Assembly (NCBI GenBank): GCA_030838305.1
Contig: JAUTWY010000355.1
Coordinates: forward strand, 1-12,015
DNA: 12,015 bases
DNA from: Acidobacteriaceae bacterium
GTDB taxonomy: Bacteria; Acidobacteriota; Terriglobia; Terriglobales; Acidobacteriaceae
Direction of reading: 5' to 3'
A program made the translations under genes and the position numbers. The notes beneath the pieces were generated by a model, which saw nothing but the letters and a program-made list of their open reading frames with translations, had not been told where the DNA came from and searched no databases. The number at the start of each line of letters is the position of its first letter. Positions within the stretch are counted from its first letter, which is position 1. Below, in pieces: positions 1 through 5,865 of the stretch.

Positions 1-1280
1 GCGCCGGCCACCCCGAGCGTCGAAAGGATGAGGCCTTCGGTGAGAAGTTGTTTCAACAGACGAGTGCGGCTGGCCCCAATGGCGAGCCGAACCGTCATTT
101 CGTGGCGACGGGCAAATGACCTGACCAGCAGCAGGTTGCCCACATTCGCGCAAGCGATGAGAAGAACAAACGCCCCCACCGCAAACATGATCTCAAGCGT
201 GGGAAGCAGAGTGCGGGCGTTATTGAAAGGTGTTTGCCACAATGGCCAAACCTTGAAGCCGCGTCCGCGGTTCGTGGCTGAATAGTTATTTTCCAGGCGG
301 GTTGCGATTGCCGAGATCTCTTCTTGGGCTTGCGCGCGACTAACCCCCGGCTTCAGCCGCACATAGGCTTCAATCCACCGCGCGCCGCGGTCCTGGAGCT
401 TGTATCCGCCGCTTTCGAAGGTGTCCTCCATTGACGCCGGCACCCAGAAATTCATCGCCCATCCTACGAAAGTTCCATAAAACCCTTTCGGCGCGACGCC
501 GACGATTGTGTGTGGAACGTTATTGAGCCGCTGTGTTTTGCCGACGATTTGTGGATCGCTTTTGAAGCGGTCCCGCCAAAGCTGATAGCTAATAACGACG
601 ACCGGGTGAGCGTCGCTTCCGACATCTTCGCCAGGCTCGAAGCCGCGGCCAAGCATGGGATGAACCCCGATCGCGTCGAAATAATTTGCTGAGACCATGC
701 TGCCGGTCGTGATTTCGGCGTGGTCACCAATATTCAGCGTGCTGCCCGTAATCTTGCTCACGAAGAATGCTTCGCAAAGGGTGCAGTTCCTCTGCAAATC
801 AAGGTAGTCCGGCCACGAAATTCCCGTCGCATCGTTCTCGCCCCGCGCCGTTCCGGCCAGAGCGAGCAGCCTTTCCTGGTGGGCTACAGCGGGGTACGGA
901 CGGAAGAGGATCCCTTCGATCCAACTAAATACCGCAGTATTCGCGCCGATTCCCAACGTCAGGCACAGAATTGCTAGGGAAGAAAAGCCCGCGGAACGGC
1001 CCAGCTGTCGAATCCCATATCGCAAATCATGAACCAAGTCTTCAATGACGTTTCCGCCGCGCGCCTCCCGGCACTGTTGTTCGATCTGCGTCATCCCGCC
1101 CATGGCGCGCAGCGCCGAGTAGCGCGCTTCCTCAGGCGGCATGCCTGCTGCAAGGTTCTCCTTGATTTGCTGCTCGAGGTGGTCGCGAAGCTCATCTTCC
1201 AGTTCCAGATCCACCTGCTTACGGCGGAAAAACGAGCGCAAGCGCAACGGAAGGGAATAAAGCCATTGTTCGACCGTCAT
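1..1280 (-). CDS. ADOP-family MacB/FtsX-like ABC transporter permease (3' end cut off)
   Basis: Inner-membrane permease of the MacB/FtsX type. Reading from an ATG at 1280, the frame stays open for 426 codons to the window edge, so the C-terminal part is missing. Residues 20-75 form the charged helical N-terminal extension typical of acidobacterial ADOP permeases (an ELEDELRDHLEQQ-like start). A first membrane helix lies at about 98-124 (LTLGIGANTAVFSW), followed by a periplasmic MacB_PCD-type domain with an ISYQLWRDRF motif (about 130-355). The FtsX domain starts near 357, with LLIACANVGNLLLVR and RHEMTVRLAIGASRTRLL. No ATPase domain is visible, as expected for the family, which often stands apart from its ATPase. 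The start has a strong Shine-Dalgarno sequence inside the end of the upstream padR-like gene, 1 bp away, so the two are very likely co-transcribed and translationally coupled. Substrate unknown. Confidence 0.93.
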   Translation of the reverse strand, partial: MTVEQWLYSLPLRLRSFFRRKQVDLELEDELRDHLEQQIKENLAAGMPPEEARYSALRAMGGMTQIEQQCREARGGNVIEDLVHDLRYGIRQLGRSAGFSSLAILCLTLGIGANTAVFSWIEGILFRPYPAVAHQERLLALAGTARGENDATGISWPDYLDLQRNCTLCEAFFVSKITGSTLNIGDHAEITTGSMVSANYFDAIGVHPMLGRGFEPGEDVGSDAHPVVVISYQLWRDRFKSDPQIVGKTQRLNNVPHTIVGVAPKGFYGTFVGWAMNFWVPASMEDTFESGGYKLQDRGARWIEAYVRLKPGVSRAQAQEEISAIATRLENNYSATNRGRGFKVWPLWQTPFNNARTLLPTLEIMFAVGAFVLLIACANVGNLLLVRSFARRHEMTVRLAIGASRTRLLKQLLTEGLILSTLGVAG

Positions 1281-1281
1281 C

Positions 1282-1617
1282 TCAAGCCTCCTTGAGCTTG
1301 ACTATTCCGGAGATGGCAGCGGAAAGACGGTTCCAGTCGGCCGCCTCTTTTTCGAGTTGCTTCCGCCCGAGCCGCGTCAGAGAATAAAATTTGCTGCGAC
1401 GGTTGTTTTCACTCGGCTTCCAGTGGGCGCTAATCCAACCTCGTTGTTCCAGCTTGTGCAGCGCTGGATAGAGAGAGCCATCGCTGACTCCTAATACGTC
1501 GCTGGACATTTGTTTCAAACGCTGACTGACGGACCAGCCATTCAGCGGCTCCAACGCCAGTATTTTCAGGATCAGCATGACCAGAGTCCCCTGAACGAGG
1601 TCCGAAGGTTTAGTCAA
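1282..1617 (-). CDS. PadR-family transcriptional regulator
   Basis: Small winged-helix repressor of 111 residues, the usual length of the short PadR subfamily (about 105-115). Residues 8-45 hold the first helices (VQGTLVMLILKILALEPLNGW). The recognition-helix region and wing follow at 46-80 (DGSLYPALHKLEQRGWI, then NNRRSKFYSLT), and the C-terminal helix LGRKQLEKEAADW is the dimerisation part. The start is a TTG at 1617: an in-frame TAA lies 6 codons upstream with no ATG or GTG between, and an AGGAG-type ribosome binding site sits a few bases before it. The next gene is an ADOP permease 1 bp downstream; PadR plus ADOP is a recurring pair in Acidobacteria in which the regulator probably represses its own operon. 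The inducing ligand cannot be deduced. Confidence 0.93.
   Translation of the reverse strand: MTKPSDLVQGTLVMLILKILALEPLNGWSVSQRLKQMSSDVLGVSDGSLYPALHKLEQRGWISAHWKPSENNRRSKFYSLTRLGRKQLEKEAADWNRLSAAISGIVKLKEA
1287..1293 (-). promoter_or_regulatory. Strong ribosome binding site of the ADOP permease
   Basis: AAGGAGG on the minus strand, 6 nt before the ATG at 1280. It lies inside the last codons of the padR-like gene, so ribosomes finishing padR are well placed to start the permease. Confidence 0.8.
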
Positions 1618-1640
1618 GCACTCTCCTCTCGGTTACCGAG

Positions 1641-1672
1641 TTAGACTAAACTTGTACCTCTCTGGTTAGCAA
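1641..1672 (-). promoter_or_regulatory. Candidate promoter and operator of the padR-ADOP operon
   Basis: On the minus strand TTGCTA (1672-1667) and TAGTCT (1648-1643) are separated by 18 bp, a weak sigma-70-like pair 26 bp before the TTG start. The -10-like element is embedded in the odd-length palindrome TTAGACTAA (1641-1649). A palindrome over the -10 would suit autorepression by PadR, but it does not match the ATGT-N8-ACAT operator known for some PadR proteins. Inference only. Confidence 0.3.
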
Positions 1673-1836
1673 GAAATTTGGCCTGGCTGCATCCGCCGAG
1701 CCAACCTCGTTCTTGGGGTGGCGTAGCGCTTCAGGGCTGCGATATCTCCCGATTGTCAATACCGGGTTTAGCCGCTGAGGTAAGAATCCGAGTACCGACG
1801 GCGGGCTAGGTGGCCAATGCTTTTCCACACTTCCAT

Positions 1837-1864
1837 GTGACATCTAACCTGTGACATCTAACCT
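1837..1864. repeat. Exact 14-bp tandem direct repeat (two copies)
   Basis: GTGACATCTAACCT occurs at 1837-1850 and again at 1851-1864 with no base between. Both copies are preceded by T, so the shared unit begins TGTGACA. The sequence just outside does not continue the repeat. Possible explanations are a paired operator, the end of a decayed transposable element with internal repeats, or simple duplication. Confidence 0.9.
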
Positions 1865-1903
1865 TGCCTCCCGAATTTAAATCGGTAATCATGGTCGAGG
1901 CAG

Positions 1904-1920
1904 TGACGGGCAAACCGTCA
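1904..1920. other. Small perfect hairpin, 6-bp stem and 5-nt loop
   Basis: TGACGG, loop GCAAA, CCGTCA. No T-run follows on either strand, so an intrinsic terminator is not supported. It may be chance. Confidence 0.35.
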
Positions 1921-2028
1921 TCCGCTAACTCCTTTGCCTCATGTATTTTGATCACTAAGCTCTTTGTCAGGCGTATTTTGCGGGGAATTTCGTGCTTAAT
2001 CTGATGATTCCGTACGCAGAGTGGGGTA

Positions 2029-2038
2029 GGGGTACCCC
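2029..2038. promoter_or_regulatory. 10-bp perfect palindrome GGGGTACCCC
   Basis: Perfect inverted repeat without spacer, 15 bp from a second, longer palindrome at 2054-2069. Alone a 10-bp palindrome is not significant; the closeness of two makes it worth noting. Confidence 0.3.
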
Positions 2039-2053
2039 GGATAAAACTAGAAT

Positions 2054-2069
2054 CGTGGTCTAGACCACG
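2054..2069. promoter_or_regulatory. 16-bp perfect palindrome, possible GntR/FadR-type operator
   Basis: CGTGGTCTAGACCACG is its own reverse complement over all 16 bases. Its core TGGTCTAGACCA resembles the TGGT-Nx-ACCA half-site pattern of FadR-subfamily GntR regulators, although those usually have an odd 3-nt spacer. It has no loop, so it is more likely a protein-binding site than an RNA hairpin. It lies about 440 bp upstream of padR and 100 bp past the end of glnA, with no obvious target promoter nearby. Confidence 0.45.
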
Positions 2070-2116
2070 GTGCTCCCAGTGAGTGCGCGCAAGATTATTT
2101 CAGCCAGAAACCCATC

Positions 2117-2143
2117 CAAGGCGCGGCTGAAAGCCGCGCCTTG
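2117..2143 (-). terminator. Hairpin past glnA, 12-bp perfect stem (terminator-like or dispersed repeat)
   Basis: CAAGGCGCGGCT and its exact complement flank a 3-nt loop (GAA on the plus strand), starting 25 bp after the glnA stop codon. Stem strength and position suit transcription termination or 3'-end protection of glnA mRNA. The minus-strand sequence after it (GATGGGTTTC) lacks a real U-run, so a classical intrinsic terminator is not fully supported. It could also be a copy of a REP-like dispersed element. Confidence 0.55.
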
Positions 2144-2168
2144 CAAAGCCGAGACGTAGTCGCACGCT

Positions 2169-3599
2169 CTAGAACAAGTTCCACAGGAACTGGTTGTAGA
2201 CGTCGTGGTGATACTGCACTTCCGGCGCTTTCACGAATGTTCCAAGCAGGCGCGGGCAGCGGTCGGCGGCGGCTTGCTTCAGATCCGCGTAGCGGGACTT
2301 GACGTCCTCGCCGAAAAGTTCCGTGGTCCACTCCGCTTTGCGGAAGTTTGCCAGCGCGTCGTAGATGTTGTCGGGCAGGTAGCGCTCGGCCTGGCGCAGG
2401 TTCTTGATCTTCGAAGTGTCGCCGTCGAGGCCAGTCTTGAAGATTGAGTACAAGGCCAGGTAAGGATTCGCATCCGGGGATACGGAGCGAACCTCGACGC
2501 GCATACTTTTTTCGTTGCCAATGGGAATGCGGATCATCGATCCACGATCGACGGCGGACGCTTTAATCTGGTTGGGCGCTTCGAAGTGGGGATCGAGACG
2601 GCGGTAGGCATTTACGCTGGCATTCAGCAGCAGGCAAATGTCGTTGCCATGGGTGAGGATGCGATCAAGAAACGCCCAACCCATCTTGCTGAGTTTTTCC
2701 TCGCCCTTGGAATCCCAAAAAAGATTTTTGCCGTTCTCGCTGATGGAAACGTTGGTGTGCATGCCACTGCCGTTGACGCCCACGACAGGCTTCGGCAGAA
2801 ACGACGCTGTCAGGCCCATGTTGGTTGCGACTTGGCGGCAGATCAGTTTGTAGAGCTGAATCTGGTCGGCGGCGGCGACAACCTCGCCGTAGCCGTAATT
2901 GATTTCGAATTGCGAAGGGGCAACTTCGGGATGGTCCTTTTCGTTTTGGAATCCCATCGAGCGTTGCACTTCGGCTGTGGTGTCGATGAATGTACGCAGC
3001 GGGTCGCCGGGCAGCGAGTGGTAATATCCGCCGGTGTTAACGTAATCGAACTTGCCGGTTTCGTGGTAGCTGCGCTCGGCGTCCGAGCCCTTGAACAGAA
3101 AGCCTTCAATCTCGTTGGCGGCGTTGAGCGTGTAGCCTTTCTTTTTATTCAGTTCTTCCGCAAAGCCCTTCAACACGCCGCGAATGTCGGCCGAGTAAGG
3201 CGTTCCTCCTTTGTCGATGACTTCGCCGAACACCAGCACTTTGCCAGAGCCGAACACATCGGCGGGCGCCCAGTAGAACGCCGACCAGTCAATGCCCAGC
3301 CGCAGATCGCTCTCGCGCTGCGCGGTGAAGCCGCGGATGGAAGATCCGTCAAAGGTGAGATTGTCCCAGCTCTTGATCAGAAACTTCTTGTCGTAATCCA
3401 GCATGTGCAGGCGGCCTTCGAGATCGCTGAAGAGGACGGTAACGGCCTTGATGCGCTTTTCGTCGGTCAGGTATTTCAGCCGCTTCTCCTGGATCTTGCC
3501 GATGGGGACACGGTTCCTGCGCTGCTCCTTCGCCTCCAGATTCATGTCTTCCAGTTCGTCGTAGGTGAGTGCCAGGAAATTACGCAGTTCGTTAGGCAT
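2169..3599 (-). CDS. glnA: Glutamine synthetase, type I-like, lacking the adenylylation loop
   Basis: Cytoplasmic ATP-dependent ligation of ammonia to glutamate, the entry point of nitrogen assimilation. The 476-residue protein has the beta-grasp N-domain with DGSSIRGF (84-91) and the catalytic signatures in order: NEIEGFLF with metal ligands E163 and E165, EVAPSQFE with E225 and E232, KPVVGVNGSGMH with H281, NAYRRL-PHFEAPN with flap residue E340, DRGSMIRIP, and RVEVRS with E369. ANPYLA is present at 377-382. Between the last helix and YLPDNIYDAL only about a dozen residues remain where E. coli-type enzymes have the Tyr-bearing adenylylation loop, so GlnE control is unlikely. An insertion-bearing N-terminus (about 40 residues before the beta-grasp domain) makes it longer than typical GSI-alpha. 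ATG start with AAGGA 5 nt upstream (3605-3609). Transcribed alone, divergent from the TPR gene. Confidence 0.95.
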   Translation of the reverse strand: MPNELRNFLALTYDELEDMNLEAKEQRRNRVPIGKIQEKRLKYLTDEKRIKAVTVLFSDLEGRLHMLDYDKKFLIKSWDNLTFDGSSIRGFTAQRESDLRLGIDWSAFYWAPADVFGSGKVLVFGEVIDKGGTPYSADIRGVLKGFAEELNKKKGYTLNAANEIEGFLFKGSDAERSYHETGKFDYVNTGGYYHSLPGDPLRTFIDTTAEVQRSMGFQNEKDHPEVAPSQFEINYGYGEVVAAADQIQLYKLICRQVATNMGLTASFLPKPVVGVNGSGMHTNVSISENGKNLFWDSKGEEKLSKMGWAFLDRILTHGNDICLLLNASVNAYRRLDPHFEAPNQIKASAVDRGSMIRIPIGNEKSMRVEVRSVSPDANPYLALYSIFKTGLDGDTSKIKNLRQAERYLPDNIYDALANFRKAEWTTELFGEDVKSRYADLKQAAADRCPRLLGTFVKAPEVQYHHDVYNQFLWNLF

Positions 3600-3659
3600 G
3601 GATGTCCTTCAGTCTCCTATTCGTTTTGAGCAAGATGATTTCGGGCGTCACACGGACAA

Positions 3660-3682
3660 GTTGAACTGGCTGGTGGTTCAAC
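3660..3682. other. Inverted repeat in the glnA upstream region
   Basis: GTTGAAC (3660-3666) and GTTCAAC (3676-3682) are exact complements around a 9-nt spacer, about 60-80 bp upstream of the glnA start. It could be an operator for glnA or for the divergent gene. No consensus for NtrC, GlnR or sigma-54 was recognised around it. Confidence 0.35.
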
Positions 3683-3737
3683 CGAAAAGGATAACGCGAG
3701 CGTGGGGTGCGAGCCAATCGAAAAAGCTGATGCGGAG

Positions 3738-3754
3738 GATAAAAGAGATTTATC
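3738..3754. other. Inverted repeat GATAAA-N5-TTTATC in the divergent intergenic region
   Basis: GATAAA (3738-3743), spacer AGAGA, TTTATC (3749-3754). It is AT-rich in otherwise GC-rich DNA, and the right arm plus the following bases (TTATCT) could serve as a weak -10 for rightward transcription towards the TPR gene. No good -35 was seen. Confidence 0.3.
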
Positions 3755-3831
3755 TACAAGCCGATTCGGGGCCACGCCGGTCAGATCGTCTCGCCGCCCT
3801 TGTCGTAGGTCGCGACAGTTGGGAGTCGGAG

Positions 3832-3936
3832 ATGTCATTTGGTTTGACGCTTCAAAAGACCTGTGCCAAACTGCTGCCCGGGGTTTTTGCTTCATGTGCC
3901 GCTTTGGCCTTCCGTTCCTCATTCGCGATTGCTTGA
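3832..3936 (+). CDS. Small ORF with own ribosome binding site: leader peptide or displaced N-terminus of the TPR protein
   Basis: A 34-codon frame starting at ATG 3832 has a GGGAG ribosome binding site 6 nt before it (3821-3825), better than anything before the downstream TPR gene. The peptide has lysines at positions 9 and 13, then a hydrophobic stretch (LLPGVFASCAALAF) ending in AIA, so it resembles a signal peptide that stops at TGA 3934-3936. It overlaps the first codons of the TPR gene in a different frame (one base off). Either it is a leader peptide coupling translation to the TPR gene, or it is the real N-terminus separated by a one-base indel; the GGGGTTTTT run at 3880-3888 is the likely place for such an error. 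Confidence 0.3.
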   Translation: MSFGLTLQKTCAKLLPGVFASCAALAFRSSFAIA

Positions 3937-5840
3937 TACTGCCGAGCCTGCTCGCCTGCTGGGCCGTCGCTACCTTCGCGCAGGGAGCAGTTCCGACCAC
4001 AGATAGCGGCTTGCGCGATCGTTCTTCGTTATATATCACGACTCCCGGGACAGGTGTTGTGGTCGCAACGGTGTCGTCCGAAAAGAGAAGCGCTCTTCTT
4101 GATCGTCAAGCCTTACTTCAATTACTAAACCGTTCCAACCACACAGCCACCTGGCAGACGACCAACGAGATTGTGCAAGGAGCGTTTGAGGACCACGTTT
4201 CGCAAGGAGTGTTTAACAATGTCGAATACGGAGAGTACGACATTGAAGTCAGCGCGGTAGGGTATTTGAGCGAACGCCGCCAGTTGCAGGTGGTGAATTC
4301 CTGGAGCCCGATACAACTGAAATTTACGTTGAAGCGAGACCCGGAGGCCATCAATCTGGATGTCCCGGATATGGTCATCTCCGCCAAGGCGCGAAAAGAG
4401 GTGAAACGTGGCGTCTCCGCGCTGAAGTCGAACAATCTGAAGGAAGCGGAAAAGCAATTGGGCGCAGCCTACAGCTCTGACCCATCGAGTTCCGACGTGA
4501 ATTTTCTGCTTGGCTACTTGAACTACCAGAAGAGGGAGTACGAGCGTGCGGCAGATTACCTGCGCGCCGCCACCAATATCAATCCCAGAAACAAGCAAGC
4601 GCTAACACTGCTGGGACGAGCCGGATTGCAACAGAAGGACTATCCGGCGGCGCGCGGGGCGCTGGAGCGGGCGGTGATAGAAGATGCGGATAACTGGCAG
4701 CCTCATGATCTGCTGGCCAACACCTATCTTCACCAGGGCAACTTCGACCGTGCGCGCGACGAGGCGCGCGTGGCTATAGAAAAAGGAAAAGGTCACGACA
4801 GTCCGGCGCAGCTCGTCTTGGGCGAGGCCTTGGTGAGTTTGGGGGACGACAAGGCGGGAGTCCAGGCATTGAACAGGTTTTTAGAAGAATCGCCCCTGCA
4901 CCCCATGGCGGGACAGGTGCGCGGCCTGATTGCCGAAATTGAAGAGCATGCGGCGACACCCGCGGCCGCCGCTTTGGCGGAGAGAGGTCCCTCCAAGCTG
5001 GTGGGGGTGGATCCGTTGGAGGCGCTTGGCGCTCCGATACTTTCGGCGAACTCGTGGCAGCCGCCGGGCATCGACGAGATCAAACTCAATGTGGCCGCGG
5101 GAGCGATCTGCCCCGCTGGGCAAGTGATCTACGAGTCGGGGAAACGCGTGCAGGAGTTGGTGGAAGATGTAACGCGCTTCGCCGCGGTGGAAGACTTGTT
5201 CCACCAAAGGCTCGACGCCTACGGGCTTCCCATTCGCACGGAAACACGCAAGTTCAATTATGTCGCTTCGATTTCGGAGCAGCAGCCTGGCTACCTTTCG
5301 GTGGATGAGTACCGCGCGGACAAGTTGGAACTGGCTGGCTATCCCGACCAGATTGCCAGCACTGGATTTGCCGCGCTGGCGCTGGTATTCCATCCGCATA
5401 TGCGCGACAACTTCGAGATGAAATGCGAGGGACTGGGAGATTGGCGCGGGCAGCCGAGCTGGCTGGTGCGCTTCCAGCAACGCGAGGACCGCCCCAGCCG
5501 GATCCATAGCTATAAAGTAGGAACCCAGATTCACCCCGTCAACTTGAAAGGTCGCGCCTGGATTACCGCCGGGAAATTTCAGATTGTGCGCATTGAAGCG
5601 GAGTTGATTAGCCCGATGCCGGAAATTCAGCTTCTCAGCGAGCATCAGGTCGTGGAGTACGGGCCCGTTCCGTTTGCCAGGAAAAACACGACTCTATGGC
5701 TGCCTAAGAGCGCGGAAATTTATTTTGACTTTCGCCGTCATCGCTACTACCGGCGCCACAGCTTCGATCACTACATGCTGTTTGCCGTGGACTCGAACGA
5801 AAAGCGTAAAGAACCGCAGAACAAACCTCCTCCCGGGTGA
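3894..5840 (+). CDS. Exported TPR protein with carboxypeptidase-regulatory-like N-domain
   Basis: Protein of 648 residues from ATG 3894, probably outside the cytoplasm. The start was chosen because it opens a signal-like sequence (R3, R11, hydrophobic 13-29, then FAQGA); upstream the frame is Arg-rich and unlike a protein. No ribosome binding site precedes it. An LLAC at 19-22 could be a lipobox, but the hydrophobic stretch continues beyond it. Residues 75-147 (a GVFNNVEYGEYDIEVSAVGY-type segment) look like a carboxypeptidase-regulatory or PEGA-like beta-sandwich. About 165-335 hold four to five TPRs (for example FLLGYLNYQKREYERAADYL). A C-domain at 390-635 carries the strip LWLPKSAEIYFDFRRHRYYR; its function is unknown, perhaps a LolA-like beta fold. 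It ends 25 bp from the convergent peptidase gene. Role: likely a protein-interaction scaffold in the envelope; no enzyme motif seen. Confidence 0.85.
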   Translation: MCRFGLPFLIRDCLILPSLLACWAVATFAQGAVPTTDSGLRDRSSLYITTPGTGVVVATVSSEKRSALLDRQALLQLLNRSNHTATWQTTNEIVQGAFEDHVSQGVFNNVEYGEYDIEVSAVGYLSERRQLQVVNSWSPIQLKFTLKRDPEAINLDVPDMVISAKARKEVKRGVSALKSNNLKEAEKQLGAAYSSDPSSSDVNFLLGYLNYQKREYERAADYLRAATNINPRNKQALTLLGRAGLQQKDYPAARGALERAVIEDADNWQPHDLLANTYLHQGNFDRARDEARVAIEKGKGHDSPAQLVLGEALVSLGDDKAGVQALNRFLEESPLHPMAGQVRGLIAEIEEHAATPAAAALAERGPSKLVGVDPLEALGAPILSANSWQPPGIDEIKLNVAAGAICPAGQVIYESGKRVQELVEDVTRFAAVEDLFHQRLDAYGLPIRTETRKFNYVASISEQQPGYLSVDEYRADKLELAGYPDQIASTGFAALALVFHPHMRDNFEMKCEGLGDWRGQPSWLVRFQQREDRPSRIHSYKVGTQIHPVNLKGRAWITAGKFQIVRIEAELISPMPEIQLLSEHQVVEYGPVPFARKNTTLWLPKSAEIYFDFRRHRYYRRHSFDHYMLFAVDSNEKRKEPQNKPPPG

Positions 5841-5865
5841 TGCCTCCCGTTATCGAATGGAACCC

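Larger units (their letters stand above)
1618..2168. other. Gene-free spacer of 551 bp between padR and glnA
   Basis: This stretch lies upstream of padR and downstream of glnA. I see no convincing protein gene in it: the only open frame of note on the minus strand (1843-1646, 65 codons) has no ribosome binding site and no recognisable composition or motif. It holds the padR promoter candidate, an exact tandem repeat (1837-1864), a small hairpin (1904-1920), two perfect palindromes (2029-2038 and 2054-2069) and the hairpin past glnA (2117-2143). The stretch 1865-2050 is somewhat richer in A and T than the neighbouring genes. An undetected small RNA or the remains of a mobile element cannot be excluded. 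Confidence 0.6.

Noticed and set aside
1646..1843. 65-codon minus-strand frame in the padR-glnA spacer
   Set aside because: No ribosome binding site, no recognised similarity, and its start codon lies within the tandem repeat. Possibly a remnant, but unsupported as a gene.
2586..3629. Long plus-strand open frame (347 codons) opposite glnA
   Set aside because: It lies wholly antisense to a glutamine synthetase with every family signature. Its translation is low in motif content and arises from codon bias of the real gene.
3702..3893. Upstream extension of the TPR protein to an ATG at 3702
   Set aside because: The 64 extra residues are Arg-rich and unstructured-looking, and would bury a signal sequence inside the protein.
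4881..5645. 254-codon minus-strand frame inside the TPR gene
   Set aside because: Antisense shadow of the plus-strand TPR protein; no ribosome binding site and no recognisable domain.
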